A stretch of DNA of 64,000 nt, taken from assembly GCA_007751475.1 (NCBI GenBank), contig CP036434.1:4655524-4719523 (forward strand), given 5' to 3'. Under the pieces are notes generated by a model. It ran no database searches and was not told the DNA's origin. It was given only the letters and a program-made list of their open reading frames with translations. The stretch is from Saltatorellus ferox (GTDB lineage Bacteria > Planctomycetota > UBA1135 > GCA-002686595). Positions within the stretch are counted from its first letter, which is position 1, and every line of letters begins with the position of its first letter. This document shows, in pieces, positions 36,924 through 45,200 of this stretch. Position numbers and translations under genes: made by a program.

Positions 36924-38303
36924 TCAACCCATCACCAGGATGGACTTCGTGTTGACGAACTCCTTGATGCCGAAGCCGCCGTGCTCGCGGCCGAATCCCG
37001 AGTCCTTGACGCCGCCGAACGGCATGGTCGGTGTGGCGAGTCCGAAGCCGTTGATGAAGACCATCCCGGTATCGAAAGACCGCTTGGCGAGCTCGACCGC
37101 ACGGTCCTGGTCGCGCGTGATGATGCCGCCGCCGAGCCCGAAGCGGCTGTCGTTCGCGATACGCATCGCGTCGTCCGCGTCCCTGGCACGGATCAGCGAA
37201 GCGACCGGTCCGAAGAGTTCGTCGTCGTAGGCTGGCTGCCCGGGCTGGACGTCGGAGAGTACGGTCGCAGGATAGTAGTAACCCTCGCCCTCCGGGATCT
37301 TGCCGCCGCATAGGATGGTTGCGCCCCTCTCGACGCTCTCTTCCACCTGCTCGTGGAGCGTCTTCCGCAGATCCTCGCGAGCCATCGGCCCCATGTCGGA
37401 GCCGTCGTCGCGGGGATCACCAACGGTGAGCGCATCCATCGCCTGGACGAACGCGTCGCGGAACTCCTCGAAAACCTCGTCCACGACCACGAACCGCTTC
37501 GCTGCGATACAGGTTTCGCCGTTGTTGTAGGTTCGCCCCTTCACGCAGATCTTCACGGCCTTTTCGATGTCCGCGTCGGCGAGCACGAGGTACGCGTCGT
37601 TGGAACCGAGTTCGAGCACGGTCTTCTTCAGCGCACGGCCCGCCAGCTCGCCGATCTTACGGCCGGCGTCGCTACTGCCCGTGAGCGTCACGCCGCGCAC
37701 GAGTTCGTGCTCGATGAGACCATCGGAGACGTCGTGATCGATCACGATCGCCTGGAAGAGGTCCTCGGGCAGACCCGCATCGCGGTAGACCTTGGCCAGG
37801 AGCTGACCCGATCCGGTGACGTTGGAGGCGTGCTTCAGGAGCACACCGTTACCCGCCATCAGGTTGGCGATCGAGTAACGGACGACCTGGTAGGCAGGGT
37901 AGTTCCACGGCTGGATCCCATAGATCACGCCGAGGGGTGCAAATTGAACGTGACCTTTCTGGCCCTTCGAAAGCTCGCGTTCTTCACCGGCCAGCTCGGA
38001 GGGACCGTGCTCCGCCGTCCATTCGCAGATGCTCGCGCAGAGATCGATCTCCTGGCGGCTCTGCTGAAGAAGCTTGCCCATCTCGTCCGTCATCAGCTTC
38101 GCGAGTTCCTCGCGCTGGCTCCTGAGTTCCTGGCCGATCGCTTGGATGATGGATGCGCGGGACTCGAGGCTCTCGTGGCGCCACTCGAGAAAGGCCGCAT
38201 GGCAGGCCTTCAGGCGCGCTTCGACCGCCTTCTTGTCGAGCTTCTGGTAGGTATCGAGGGCCTGGCCCGTGGCAGGATTAGTCGTCTGAATGGAGTCGCT
38301 CAT
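36924..38303 (-). CDS. NAD(P)-dependent aldehyde dehydrogenase, succinate-semialdehyde-like
   Basis: Oxidises an aldehyde to its carboxylic acid. 459 residues from the ATG at 38303; upstream in-frame codons lack family similarity. Landmarks are IYGIQPWNYPAYQVVR (W133/N134), GVTLTGSSDAGRKIGELAG (cofactor loop), VLELGSNDAYLV with the general base E231, and NNGETCIAAKRFVV with the catalytic cysteine C265. PFGGVKDSGFGREHGGFGIKEFVNTKS is the usual end. The length (about 455-460) and NNGETCIAAKR fit the GabD/YneI-type succinate-semialdehyde dehydrogenases. The neighbours suggest a role in clearing reactive aldehydes, but the substrate is not proven. Confidence 0.92.
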   Translation of the reverse strand: MSDSIQTTNPATGQALDTYQKLDKKAVEARLKACHAAFLEWRHESLESRASIIQAIGQELRSQREELAKLMTDEMGKLLQQSRQEIDLCASICEWTAEHGPSELAGEERELSKGQKGHVQFAPLGVIYGIQPWNYPAYQVVRYSIANLMAGNGVLLKHASNVTGSGQLLAKVYRDAGLPEDLFQAIVIDHDVSDGLIEHELVRGVTLTGSSDAGRKIGELAGRALKKTVLELGSNDAYLVLADADIEKAVKICVKGRTYNNGETCIAAKRFVVVDEVFEEFRDAFVQAMDALTVGDPRDDGSDMGPMAREDLRKTLHEQVEESVERGATILCGGKIPEGEGYYYPATVLSDVQPGQPAYDDELFGPVASLIRARDADDAMRIANDSRFGLGGGIITRDQDRAVELAKRSFDTGMVFINGFGLATPTMPFGGVKDSGFGREHGGFGIKEFVNTKSILVMG

Positions 38304-38374
38304 GGTGGTTCTGGGTAGGGGTTGGACATGAAGCCTCCCCACCCATCTCCAGCACGACCCAAGCCCGCATGAAC

Positions 38375-39271
38375 TCAGCTTGAAGTGGCCGGTTCTCCGC
38401 CGATCACCCTCTCGACTCGCACCGCGTGCTCGTTCGGCACGGGTAGACGCCCCTCCTCGGCCAGCCACGCCTGCGTGAGTTCGGACCCGAACAGCACGAG
38501 GATGCTGGTGAAGTAGACCCATGCGAGAACGACGATGGCCGAGCCCGCCGCTCCGTAGTCCGAGCCCAGCCCTTTGGCGGACAGATAGAAACCGATGAGC
38601 GCCTTTCCAGCGCTGAAGAGGAGGGCCGTCAGGAGTGCACCGCCCCACACATCGCGCCATCGCATCGTGACATCGGGCAGGAACTTGAAAACGGCCGCGA
38701 AAAGGGCGGAGAACACGCCGACTGACACGAAAAAGTTCAGCCCACGGGCCCAGAGGGTCGCCGATTCTCCCAGCCCGAGCGCGCTGATCGCGGTGCTCGC
38801 GGCGAGTGAAACCAGCACCAGGAAGGCGAAGACGCCCAGCAGGCCGATGGAAAGAAATCGCTTGCGTGCCCACGCCATCAAGCCCGCTCCAGGCTTTGCA
38901 ACCACGTCCCAGACCTCGTTCAGCGCCGCCTGGAGCTGGCCGAAGATGCCCGACGCCGCGAAGACGAGCGCAAACGTACTGATGATGGCGGAGACGCCGT
39001 GAAACTGAACGCGTCGGTCCGCGCTGTCGAGCACCGTGTCCACAAGTTGCCCGCCAGCCGCGCCGACGAGGCCCGTCGCCTCACCGCGCAGCATGGCCTC
39101 GGCGTCGTTGCCGATCAGCCCGAGAAGCCACAGCAAGAGCACGATCATCGGCGGAAGCGAGAGCGCGGTGTAGAACGCAAGCGCCGCAGCGTAGGTCAGC
39201 ACCCGATCTCGACCGACGTCGAGGAACGCGCGCTTCAGCACGCGCCAGAGAAAAGGAAGTCGCTTCACCAT
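38375..39271 (-). CDS. YihY/BrkB-family membrane protein
   Basis: 298 residues from the ATG at 39271, giving MVKRLPFLWRVLKRAFLDVGRDRVLTYAAALAFYT, the standard family start. Six membrane segments are visible, including LPPMIVLLLWLLGLIG, IISTFALVFAASGIFGQL, FAFLVLVSLAASTAIS, LNFFVSVGVFSALFAAVF and AAGSAIVVLAWVYFTSILVLFGSELTQAW. The last is the family's most conserved block (ILVLFGSELT). Function is not settled; early assignments as RNase BN were withdrawn and a transporter-like role is assumed. It lies in a compact cluster, 10 bases downstream of the BON gene. Confidence 0.92.
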   Translation of the reverse strand: MVKRLPFLWRVLKRAFLDVGRDRVLTYAAALAFYTALSLPPMIVLLLWLLGLIGNDAEAMLRGEATGLVGAAGGQLVDTVLDSADRRVQFHGVSAIISTFALVFAASGIFGQLQAALNEVWDVVAKPGAGLMAWARKRFLSIGLLGVFAFLVLVSLAASTAISALGLGESATLWARGLNFFVSVGVFSALFAAVFKFLPDVTMRWRDVWGGALLTALLFSAGKALIGFYLSAKGLGSDYGAAGSAIVVLAWVYFTSILVLFGSELTQAWLAEEGRLPVPNEHAVRVERVIGGEPATSS

Positions 39272-39281
39272 GGAGGGCTGG

Positions 39282-39632
39282 CTACTGCTGGTCCTTCTGC
39301 TCACCCGACCGATGAGGCGTCGACTGCGTGTCGCGATAGTTCTCCACCCAGCCATCGGGAGCCTGGTCGGCACTCGATGAGTCCGCGGGACGGTCCCGAT
39401 CCGTTTCGGTGGCTTTGACGCGGATGTCATTGGCCACGGCCACGCTCCCGCGTACCGAGCGCGCGAGCACGCCCGCGCGGTCGCGGTCGCTCTCCGTCGA
39501 TGCCTCGCCGGCGAGCCGCAGCACGCCGGTCTCCGCATGGATGCGCAGGTTGTCGATCGAGATCGTCGCGTCGCCCTCGATCAACTCGGTCGCGCGCTCC
39601 TTCAGATAGATATCCACTTCTTCCGTGCTCAT
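39282..39632 (-). CDS. Small BON-domain-like protein
   Basis: 116 residues. Residues 5-72 fit one BON repeat: a helix (EEVDIYLKERATELIEGDATIS), strands around LRIHAETGVLRLAGEA, then a second helix with DRAGVLARSVRGSVAVANDIRV, the typical BON ending. The last 40 residues are polar and charged, probably disordered. No signal peptide is seen, so it may act in the cytoplasm or at the inner face of the membrane. BON domains bind lipids or peptidoglycan-related ligands in known cases. The gene overlaps the ene-reductase stop by four bases (ATGA), showing translational coupling. Confidence 0.8.
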   Translation of the reverse strand: MSTEEVDIYLKERATELIEGDATISIDNLRIHAETGVLRLAGEASTESDRDRAGVLARSVRGSVAVANDIRVKATETDRDRPADSSSADQAPDGWVENYRDTQSTPHRSGEQKDQQ

Positions 39633-40774
39633 CGGTTCTCTCCTCGCGTGTCGTGAAGCGTCGGGTAGTCGGTATAGCCCTCTTCCCCGCCGCCATAGAA
39701 GGTGTCGTGGTCAGGCTCGTTGAGCTCGGCGTCCTGCGCGAAGCGCTGGACGAGATCGGGGTTCGCGATATAGGGTCGGCCGAACGAGATCAACTCGGCG
39801 TCGCGCTTGGAGATGGCCTCGTTGCCCCGCTCTTTCGTGTAGCCGCTATTCAGCATCAGCGGTCCGCTGAACCAGGAGCGAACGTCCGCCGTGGGGACTT
39901 CCAGGTCTTCCTCGGCGCCCTCGTGCGCATTGCCCTCGATGAGGTGGAGGTAGGCCAGCCCATAGCTGTCCAGCTTCTCGACGAAGGCGCGGAAGAGCGC
40001 CCCCGGATCGCTATCCCCCATATCGTTGAAGTCGGAGCACGGCGAGATACGAATGCCGACTCGGTGGGCGGGCCATACCTCGAGGACCGCTTCGAGGACC
40101 TCGATCGCGAACCGCATGCGGTTCTCGATCGGGCCACCGTAGTCGTCCGTGCGCTGATTCGAGCGATCCTGGAGGAATTGATCGATGAGGTAACCGTTGG
40201 CCGCGTGCACCTCGACGCCGTCGAACTCGGCCGACTTGGCGCAGACGGCGCCGTGCTTGTACTGCTGGACGACGTCGCGGATCTCCTCCACGGTCAGCGC
40301 ATGCGGCTCGACGAAGGGCTTCTTCCCCTCCTCGGTCATGGCCTCTCCCTCGGGCTTCACGGCGCTGGGAGCGACGGGCAGTTCGCCGTTCTCCTGGAGG
40401 TCGGGGTGTGAGATTCGCCCGACGTGCCACAGCTGCGCAAAAATTCGCCCGCCCTTGAGATGGACGGCGTTCGTCACCCGTCGCCAGCCGGAGACCTGCG
40501 CGTCGGTGTGGATTCCCGGCGTATTCGGGTAGCCAAGACCACGCCGCGTGACCTGGGTGGCTTCCGTGATGATGAGACCTGCGGACGCCCGCTGGCCGTA
40601 GTACCGAGCGTTCATCTCGGTGGGCGCCAGCCCCTCACCTGCGCGATTGCGAGTCATGGGCGCCATGACCATGCGGTTGGGCAGCCGGAGGTCGCCGAGC
40701 GTGAACTCCCGGAGGAGCGGATCGGTGGACGGGGAATCGGCGCTGGTGCCGGAGGCGAGCGTGGTGTCGGTCAT
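39629..40774 (-). CDS. Old-yellow-enzyme family alkene reductase
   Basis: FMN-dependent ene-reductase that reduces alpha,beta-unsaturated carbonyls and similar electrophiles. 381 residues from the ATG at 40774. The barrel start LREFTLGDLRLPNRMVMAPMTRNRA is diagnostic. GLIITEATQVTRRGLGYPNTPGIH, IFAQLWHVGRISH and FDGVEVHAANGYLIDQFLQD (active-site HxxN pair) follow. NQRTDDYGGPIENRMRF is the FMN-phosphate region, and the ending LISFGRPYIANPDLVQRF is typical of the NemA branch. It is the first gene of a minus-strand cluster of ene-reductase, BON, YihY, aldehyde dehydrogenase and DJ-1 genes, consistent with electrophile detoxification. Confidence 0.94.
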   Translation of the reverse strand: MTDTTLASGTSADSPSTDPLLREFTLGDLRLPNRMVMAPMTRNRAGEGLAPTEMNARYYGQRASAGLIITEATQVTRRGLGYPNTPGIHTDAQVSGWRRVTNAVHLKGGRIFAQLWHVGRISHPDLQENGELPVAPSAVKPEGEAMTEEGKKPFVEPHALTVEEIRDVVQQYKHGAVCAKSAEFDGVEVHAANGYLIDQFLQDRSNQRTDDYGGPIENRMRFAIEVLEAVLEVWPAHRVGIRISPCSDFNDMGDSDPGALFRAFVEKLDSYGLAYLHLIEGNAHEGAEEDLEVPTADVRSWFSGPLMLNSGYTKERGNEAISKRDAELISFGRPYIANPDLVQRFAQDAELNEPDHDTFYGGGEEGYTDYPTLHDTRGENR

Positions 40775-40846
40775 GGGGTAAGAGGGGTCAGGGCCGCGCG
40801 ACCGAGGGCCGCAGCGGCGGGTGGTACGAGCCTGACCATCCCCCAA

Positions 40847-40859
40847 CCGCCTAAGGCGG
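40847..40859 (-). terminator. Weak hairpin after trkH
   Basis: A 5-bp GC stem (40847-40851 with 40855-40859) and 3-base loop lie 46 bases beyond the trkH stop codon, on its strand. No T-run follows. It is a possible end for trkA-trkH transcription before the ene-reductase gene. Confidence 0.25.
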
Positions 40860-40904
40860 GCCTCAAGACTCTCTCCAGAATCCCTGACGTGACCGGTCGC
40901 CCGA

Positions 40905-42404
40905 CTACCGCTTCCAGAACGTCGGCATCAGGAGCACAACGAGCGCATAGAACTCCAGGCGACCCAGAACCATGCAGAGGGAAAGGACCATCTTCGAGAC
41001 CTCGTGGAGACCCGCGAAGTTCTGAACAGGACCGACCTGACCGAGGCCGGGGCCGACGTTGTTGAGCGTGGCGATGACCGCCGTCGCGCTCGTCTCCAGG
41101 TCCGTTCCGAAGGATGCCAGGACGGTCGTCGCAGCCAGGAACACGGCCACCCAGAGCACGAAGTAGCCGGTCACCGACGCCACGACGCCCTCGTCGAGCG
41201 TTTCGCCGTCCACCCGCACCTGATCGATCACCCTGGGACGCGCCATCTTCCGCACGCTGACGAAGGCGGCCTTCACCATGATGACGACGCGGACGATCTT
41301 GAGTCCGCCCGCCGTCGAACCGGCGCAGGCGCCGGAGATCGCGATCAGCATCAGGAGAATTCGGCAGTACTGCGGCCAGGCGTCGAAGTCCTCGGTCGCA
41401 AAGCCCGCGGTCGTGATCACGCAGACCACCTGGAACAGGCTGTCGCGCAAGGCGAGCAGCGGACTGCCGTACTCGGGAAGGCCTTCCGTGTGCCACAAGA
41501 CAGCGCCGATGCTGAGCGTGGAGAACGCGACGATGCCCAGGAAGAGGCGCGCTTCCAGGCTGCCGTAGAAGCGGTTCCAGGCGGGCTTGATCCGGCCCTT
41601 GGGCCCCCCCCGGAGCAGCGCGTCGTAGATCGTGAAGTTCAGCGCCGACAGCAGCATGAACGCCACGAGAACGATCTCGATCAGTCCTGAGTCGTAGTAG
41701 GCGATGCTCTCCGAGTGGTTCGAGAAGCCGCCGTTGGCGATCGTCGAGAACGTGTGAATGACCGCGTCGAACGGCTCCATGCCGACGCTGAGAAGGGTGA
41801 TCAAGAGCCCGGTGCTGAGAAGGTAGTAGATCTTCGCCAACATGATGGCCGAGTCGCGCACGCGCTGGTGCGCGGCTTCGCGGCTGACGCCTGGCACCTC
41901 CGAGCGGAAGAGGCTGCGCCCCCCCGTCGGGAACAGCACCACGAACACCATCACGATACCGAAGCCGCCGAGCCACTGGCTGAAGCAGCGCCAGAAGGCG
42001 ATCGCGTGGGACATGCCGTCGATCTGCTCCCCGGACATGATCGTCGAACCTGTCGTCGTCCATCCGGAAACGGACTCGAAGTAGGCGTCGACGAACGACG
42101 TGAGGGTCCCGCTGAAGAGATAGGGCAGCGCGCCCGCAGCGCCCGCCACGATCCACGCGAGCCCGACGGTCGCGAGCCCCTCGCGCCGGTAGTACTTGGG
42201 GCGTCCGTTCTGATCGTGGGTGGCGTCGCGGAAGACGAAGGCCAGAAGGCCGCCGGTCAAGAAGCTGACGGCCGCAGCGGCGACGAAGCTCCACATGGCC
42301 TCCTTCTCGTCGTAGCCCAGGCCAACGCCCGCGGAGATCATCAGAAATACGCTGACGATCATCAGAACGATGCCGAGCATCTTCGCTACTGCGCGGAAGT
42401 TCAT
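40905..42404 (-). CDS. trkH: TrkH-family potassium uptake protein
   Basis: Membrane subunit of Trk potassium uptake. 499 residues starting MNFRAVAKMLGIVLMIVSVFLM. Four membrane-pore-membrane repeats are visible with selectivity-filter-like segments: SVSGWTTTGSTIM, FSTIANGGFSNHS, VITTAGFATEDF and ATLNNVGPGLGQVG. FWRCFSQWLGGFGIVMVFVVLFP and SACAGSTAGGLKIVRV-like sequence (GACAGSTAGGLKIVRV) are family signatures. The start overlaps the trkA stop by four bases, so the two are translationally coupled and should form one complex at the inner membrane. Confidence 0.95.
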   Translation of the reverse strand: MNFRAVAKMLGIVLMIVSVFLMISAGVGLGYDEKEAMWSFVAAAAVSFLTGGLLAFVFRDATHDQNGRPKYYRREGLATVGLAWIVAGAAGALPYLFSGTLTSFVDAYFESVSGWTTTGSTIMSGEQIDGMSHAIAFWRCFSQWLGGFGIVMVFVVLFPTGGRSLFRSEVPGVSREAAHQRVRDSAIMLAKIYYLLSTGLLITLLSVGMEPFDAVIHTFSTIANGGFSNHSESIAYYDSGLIEIVLVAFMLLSALNFTIYDALLRGGPKGRIKPAWNRFYGSLEARLFLGIVAFSTLSIGAVLWHTEGLPEYGSPLLALRDSLFQVVCVITTAGFATEDFDAWPQYCRILLMLIAISGACAGSTAGGLKIVRVVIMVKAAFVSVRKMARPRVIDQVRVDGETLDEGVVASVTGYFVLWVAVFLAATTVLASFGTDLETSATAVIATLNNVGPGLGQVGPVQNFAGLHEVSKMVLSLCMVLGRLEFYALVVLLMPTFWKR

Positions 42405-43750
42405 CGGTCGCGCAGGAGCTTCTCGACCTCGGGAATCGCTTCGGACTTCGCGAAGACGATCAGGGTGTCGCCGTCTCGGACGACGGTGTCGCCCGCGGGG
42501 ACGGTGACCTCTTCGCCACGGACGATGGCGCCCAGGACGACGCCCTTGGGCAGCCCCAGCTTCTTCACCTTGGTGGGTTCGTGCAGCACGGTCACGAACT
42601 CCAGCACCTCAGCCTTGCCGCCCGCGATCACGGCGATGGCGTCGAGTGAGCCAGCCCTGACGAACCGCATGATGGCGTTGGCCGACGCGATCCTGGGGCT
42701 GACGATCTGATCGACGCCCTCGAGGAAGTCGAAGATCTCGGACAGTCCAGCCCCGTCGATCACCGCCACCGTCCGCTCGACCCCAAAGGCCTTGGCGAGC
42801 TGGCAGGCCACGATGTTCTTCCCGTCGTCCTCGGTGGCGGAGACGAAGACACTGGCGTCACCGATCCCTTCCTCCTGGAGCACGTTGCGGTCCATGACGT
42901 CGCCGACGAGCACTTTCAGCTTGCCGTTGCACTCCAGGTCGAAGGCGCGGGCTTTCGCCTCATCGCTCTCGATCGCGATGACGTTGAGGCCGCGCTCCGT
43001 GCTGAGGGACTTCGCGATCGCGCGTCCGATGCTGGAGATGCCGTAGACGACCACGCTGCGCTTGTAAGCGACCTTTTCACCGGCCGTTTTCTCGAAGGCG
43101 TCGAGGCCCTTCTTCGTACCCATCAGATAGACCTGATCGCCGATCATCAGTTCGGCATCTCCGGAGGGCACCTCCAGCTCGCCGCGGCGCGAGATCGCGG
43201 CCACCAGCACGCCGCTCGGCATCCGGATCTCGCCGAGGGGAGCGCTGGTCAGCTCGGACTCGGTCCGCAGGGGCAGCCGCCGCATCTGGACCTTGCCGTT
43301 CGCGAAGCTCTCCACCTCCAGCGCGTGGTGCTCCCGCACCATCTCCTGGACCTTGTCGGCCGCGAGCTGCTCGACGGAGATCTCGATGTCGAAGCCGAGC
43401 GTGTCCTTGTAGAAGTAGCGATAGCTCTCCAGGATCCGGGTGTCCTTCAGGCGGACGATGACCCGGCGCGCCCCGAGGCGCTTGGCGATCACGCTGGTCA
43501 GGAGGTTGACGTGGTCGTCGTCCGCCACGGCCACCACGAGGTCCGCCGTCGAGGCGCCCGCGTCCATGAGCACATCCGCCCGCGTCCCGTCCCCCCGGTA
43601 GGTCTGGAGGTCGAACGACTCGGCCAGTTTCCGCGCCTTGGCGGGGTCGGGGTCGACGATGGTGACAGCGTGCTGCTCGCGGCTGAGGATGCCGGCGATA
43701 TGCTGGCCGACCTCGCCGGCGCCGACGATGACGATCTTGAGAGGGTTCAT
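42401..43750 (-). CDS. trkA: Trk system potassium uptake regulator TrkA
   Basis: Cytoplasmic gating subunit of TrkH. 449 residues with the duplicated TrkA_N-TrkA_C layout. The first nucleotide-binding Rossmann domain begins IVIVGAGEVGQHIAGIL with the acidic end VTIVDPD, and the second begins VVVYGISSIGRAIAKSL with VIAIESD. Each is followed by an RCK_C domain (LRTESELTSAPLGEIRMPSGVLVAAI; LHEPTKVKKLGLPKGVVLGAI). First gene of the coupled trkA-trkH pair. It diverges from the amidotransferase gene with only 26 bases between start codons, so promoters must overlap coding sequence. Confidence 0.95.
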   Translation of the reverse strand: MNPLKIVIVGAGEVGQHIAGILSREQHAVTIVDPDPAKARKLAESFDLQTYRGDGTRADVLMDAGASTADLVVAVADDDHVNLLTSVIAKRLGARRVIVRLKDTRILESYRYFYKDTLGFDIEISVEQLAADKVQEMVREHHALEVESFANGKVQMRRLPLRTESELTSAPLGEIRMPSGVLVAAISRRGELEVPSGDAELMIGDQVYLMGTKKGLDAFEKTAGEKVAYKRSVVVYGISSIGRAIAKSLSTERGLNVIAIESDEAKARAFDLECNGKLKVLVGDVMDRNVLQEEGIGDASVFVSATEDDGKNIVACQLAKAFGVERTVAVIDGAGLSEIFDFLEGVDQIVSPRIASANAIMRFVRAGSLDAIAVIAGGKAEVLEFVTVLHEPTKVKKLGLPKGVVLGAIVRGEEVTVPAGDTVVRDGDTLIVFAKSEAIPEVEKLLRDR

Positions 43751-43776
43751 CTTTGCGCGAATGCTACAACTCGGGC

Positions 43777-44406
43777 GTGATCGTCGTTATCGACAACCGG
43801 GACTCCTTCACGTTCAACCTCGTCCATGAGCTCCAGCGGCTCGGGGCCGAGGTGCGCGTCCTCCGCGGGAGAGACGCCGGATCGGCCGATGCCATGGCCT
43901 CCGGCGTGAGCGGCGTGCTCATCGGCCCGGGTCCGGGCGAGCCCTCAGGCGCCGGCGGCTCGGAGGAGATCATCCGCGCTCGCTGCGACGTCCTGGTCGG
44001 CCCGCCGATCCTCGGGGTCTGCCTCGGGCACCAGGCGCTTGCCACCGCGCTGGGCGGGCGACTGCGCCAGGCCACCGAGCTGGTCCACGGCTCGACGCGG
44101 CCGCTGATCCACTCCGGCGAGGGCCTTCTCGCCGGGCTCCCGAGCCCCTTCCCCATGGCGCGCTACAACTCGCTCGTCATCGAGGAGTCCACTCTCCCTC
44201 CCGCCCTCGAGATCACCGGCCGAACGCCGGACGGCGACATCGCGGCCATCCGCCACCGGACGCTGCCGCTCACGGGTGTCCAGGGCCACCCGGAGTCCAT
44301 CCTTTCGGTCGAGATCGGCGGGCGAACGCTCCTCGAGAATTTCGTCAGGCTCTGCGGGGCCGATCCGGCTCGACCGGCTCGGTCCACTCTGGCCACGGGC
44401 CCGTGA
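43777..44406 (+). CDS. pabA: Anthranilate/aminodeoxychorismate synthase glutaminase subunit
   Basis: Hydrolyses glutamine and passes ammonia to a chorismate-using partner in tryptophan or folate synthesis. 209 residues from the GTG at 43777, which gives VIVVIDNRDSFTFNLVHEL, the family start; a TTG at 43753 would add eight unconserved residues. The oxyanion region is LIGPGPGEPSGAG, the nucleophile lies in GVCLGHQALATALGG, and the triad ends in TGVQGHPESILS. PabA and TrpG cannot be separated by sequence alone. No partner subunit is nearby. Its last 62 bases overlap the convergent kinase-like gene. Confidence 0.9.
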   Translation: MIVVIDNRDSFTFNLVHELQRLGAEVRVLRGRDAGSADAMASGVSGVLIGPGPGEPSGAGGSEEIIRARCDVLVGPPILGVCLGHQALATALGGRLRQATELVHGSTRPLIHSGEGLLAGLPSPFPMARYNSLVIEESTLPPALEITGRTPDGDIAAIRHRTLPLTGVQGHPESILSVEIGGRTLLENFVRLCGADPARPARSTLATGP

Positions 44407-45178
44407 TCGGTCGCATCTCCTCGCCGTCACGCGTCCTGAGGACCTTGCGCGTGACGAACTTGTACACGGGTTTTCCTGTCCTCATCCAGAGGAGCGGGAT
44501 TCCAGTGCGCTTCATCCGAGCGGAGTCCGGGACGCTCTCTTCCTCCGGACCGCGGCCGTCGCGGGTGTAGCGGCGACGGTGCTTCTGGATGTGCCGAAGG
44601 TCGTCGCGGCAGCGCGCCACGAACCAGCGGCCCTCGATCCCGCTGGTCGGGCGCCTCGGGTGCAGGGTCGCCAGCTGGAAGTCGATCAGCACGGGTCGCC
44701 CGTCCGGCGCGACCACGATGTTCTGCTCCTTGTGGAGGTCGTTGTGGCAAACGCCGGCGCCATGGAGCTCCCTGGCCGCCTCCTCCAGCAGGGTGAAGAA
44801 GTCGCGGGGCAGGTGCGTCGCGCGGTGCAGCGGGAGGCCCTCGGCGAAAGGCCTCAAGAAGACGTCCTTCGGGCGCGGCACGAAGCCGCGGCGGGTGGGC
44901 ATGGATCGGAGCGCCGCGAGGACCTCGGCAGGCACCGGCGGCGCCTGGGCGATGGCGGCGGTTCCCGCGTCGCGTAGAGCGCGGAGAGCCCGCTCCTCGC
45001 GGCGAGCCAGGAGGCGAGCCACCAGGCCGGCTCCGAAGCGACCCCGCACGACGCGGCGGATCATCCGAACAGAAACCGACTCCGGGCCATCGGGTGCCGC
45101 GGGATCGCACCAGGAGACCAATTCGACGCAGCCAAACACGTCGTGTTTGAGCTCGTCTTCGATACGCACGCCTTCCAC
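44345..45178 (-). CDS. Atypical small kinase-fold protein
   Basis: 277 residues from a GTG at 45178; GTG 45169 is equally possible and longer frames run into the divergent ABC gene. The C-lobe has a clear kinase-like catalytic loop, GVCHNDLHKEQNIVV (HxDLHxxN), and a metal-binding strand RPVLIDFQLA in which the usual DFG is DFQ. This pattern is seen in RIO-like and WaaP/InaA-type lipopolysaccharide kinases. The N-lobe lacks an obvious glycine-rich loop, and the conserved lysine is not certain. A role in phosphorylating a surface lipid or sugar is possible. The C-terminus is Arg/Lys/Pro-rich. Confidence 0.7.
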   Translation of the reverse strand: MEGVRIEDELKHDVFGCVELVSWCDPAAPDGPESVSVRMIRRVVRGRFGAGLVARLLARREERALRALRDAGTAAIAQAPPVPAEVLAALRSMPTRRGFVPRPKDVFLRPFAEGLPLHRATHLPRDFFTLLEEAARELHGAGVCHNDLHKEQNIVVAPDGRPVLIDFQLATLHPRRPTSGIEGRWFVARCRDDLRHIQKHRRRYTRDGRGPEEESVPDSARMKRTGIPLLWMRTGKPVYKFVTRKVLRTRDGEEMRPITGPWPEWTEPVEPDRPRRA

Positions 45179-45200
45179 GGTCGGTACGTTACCTGCCTCC

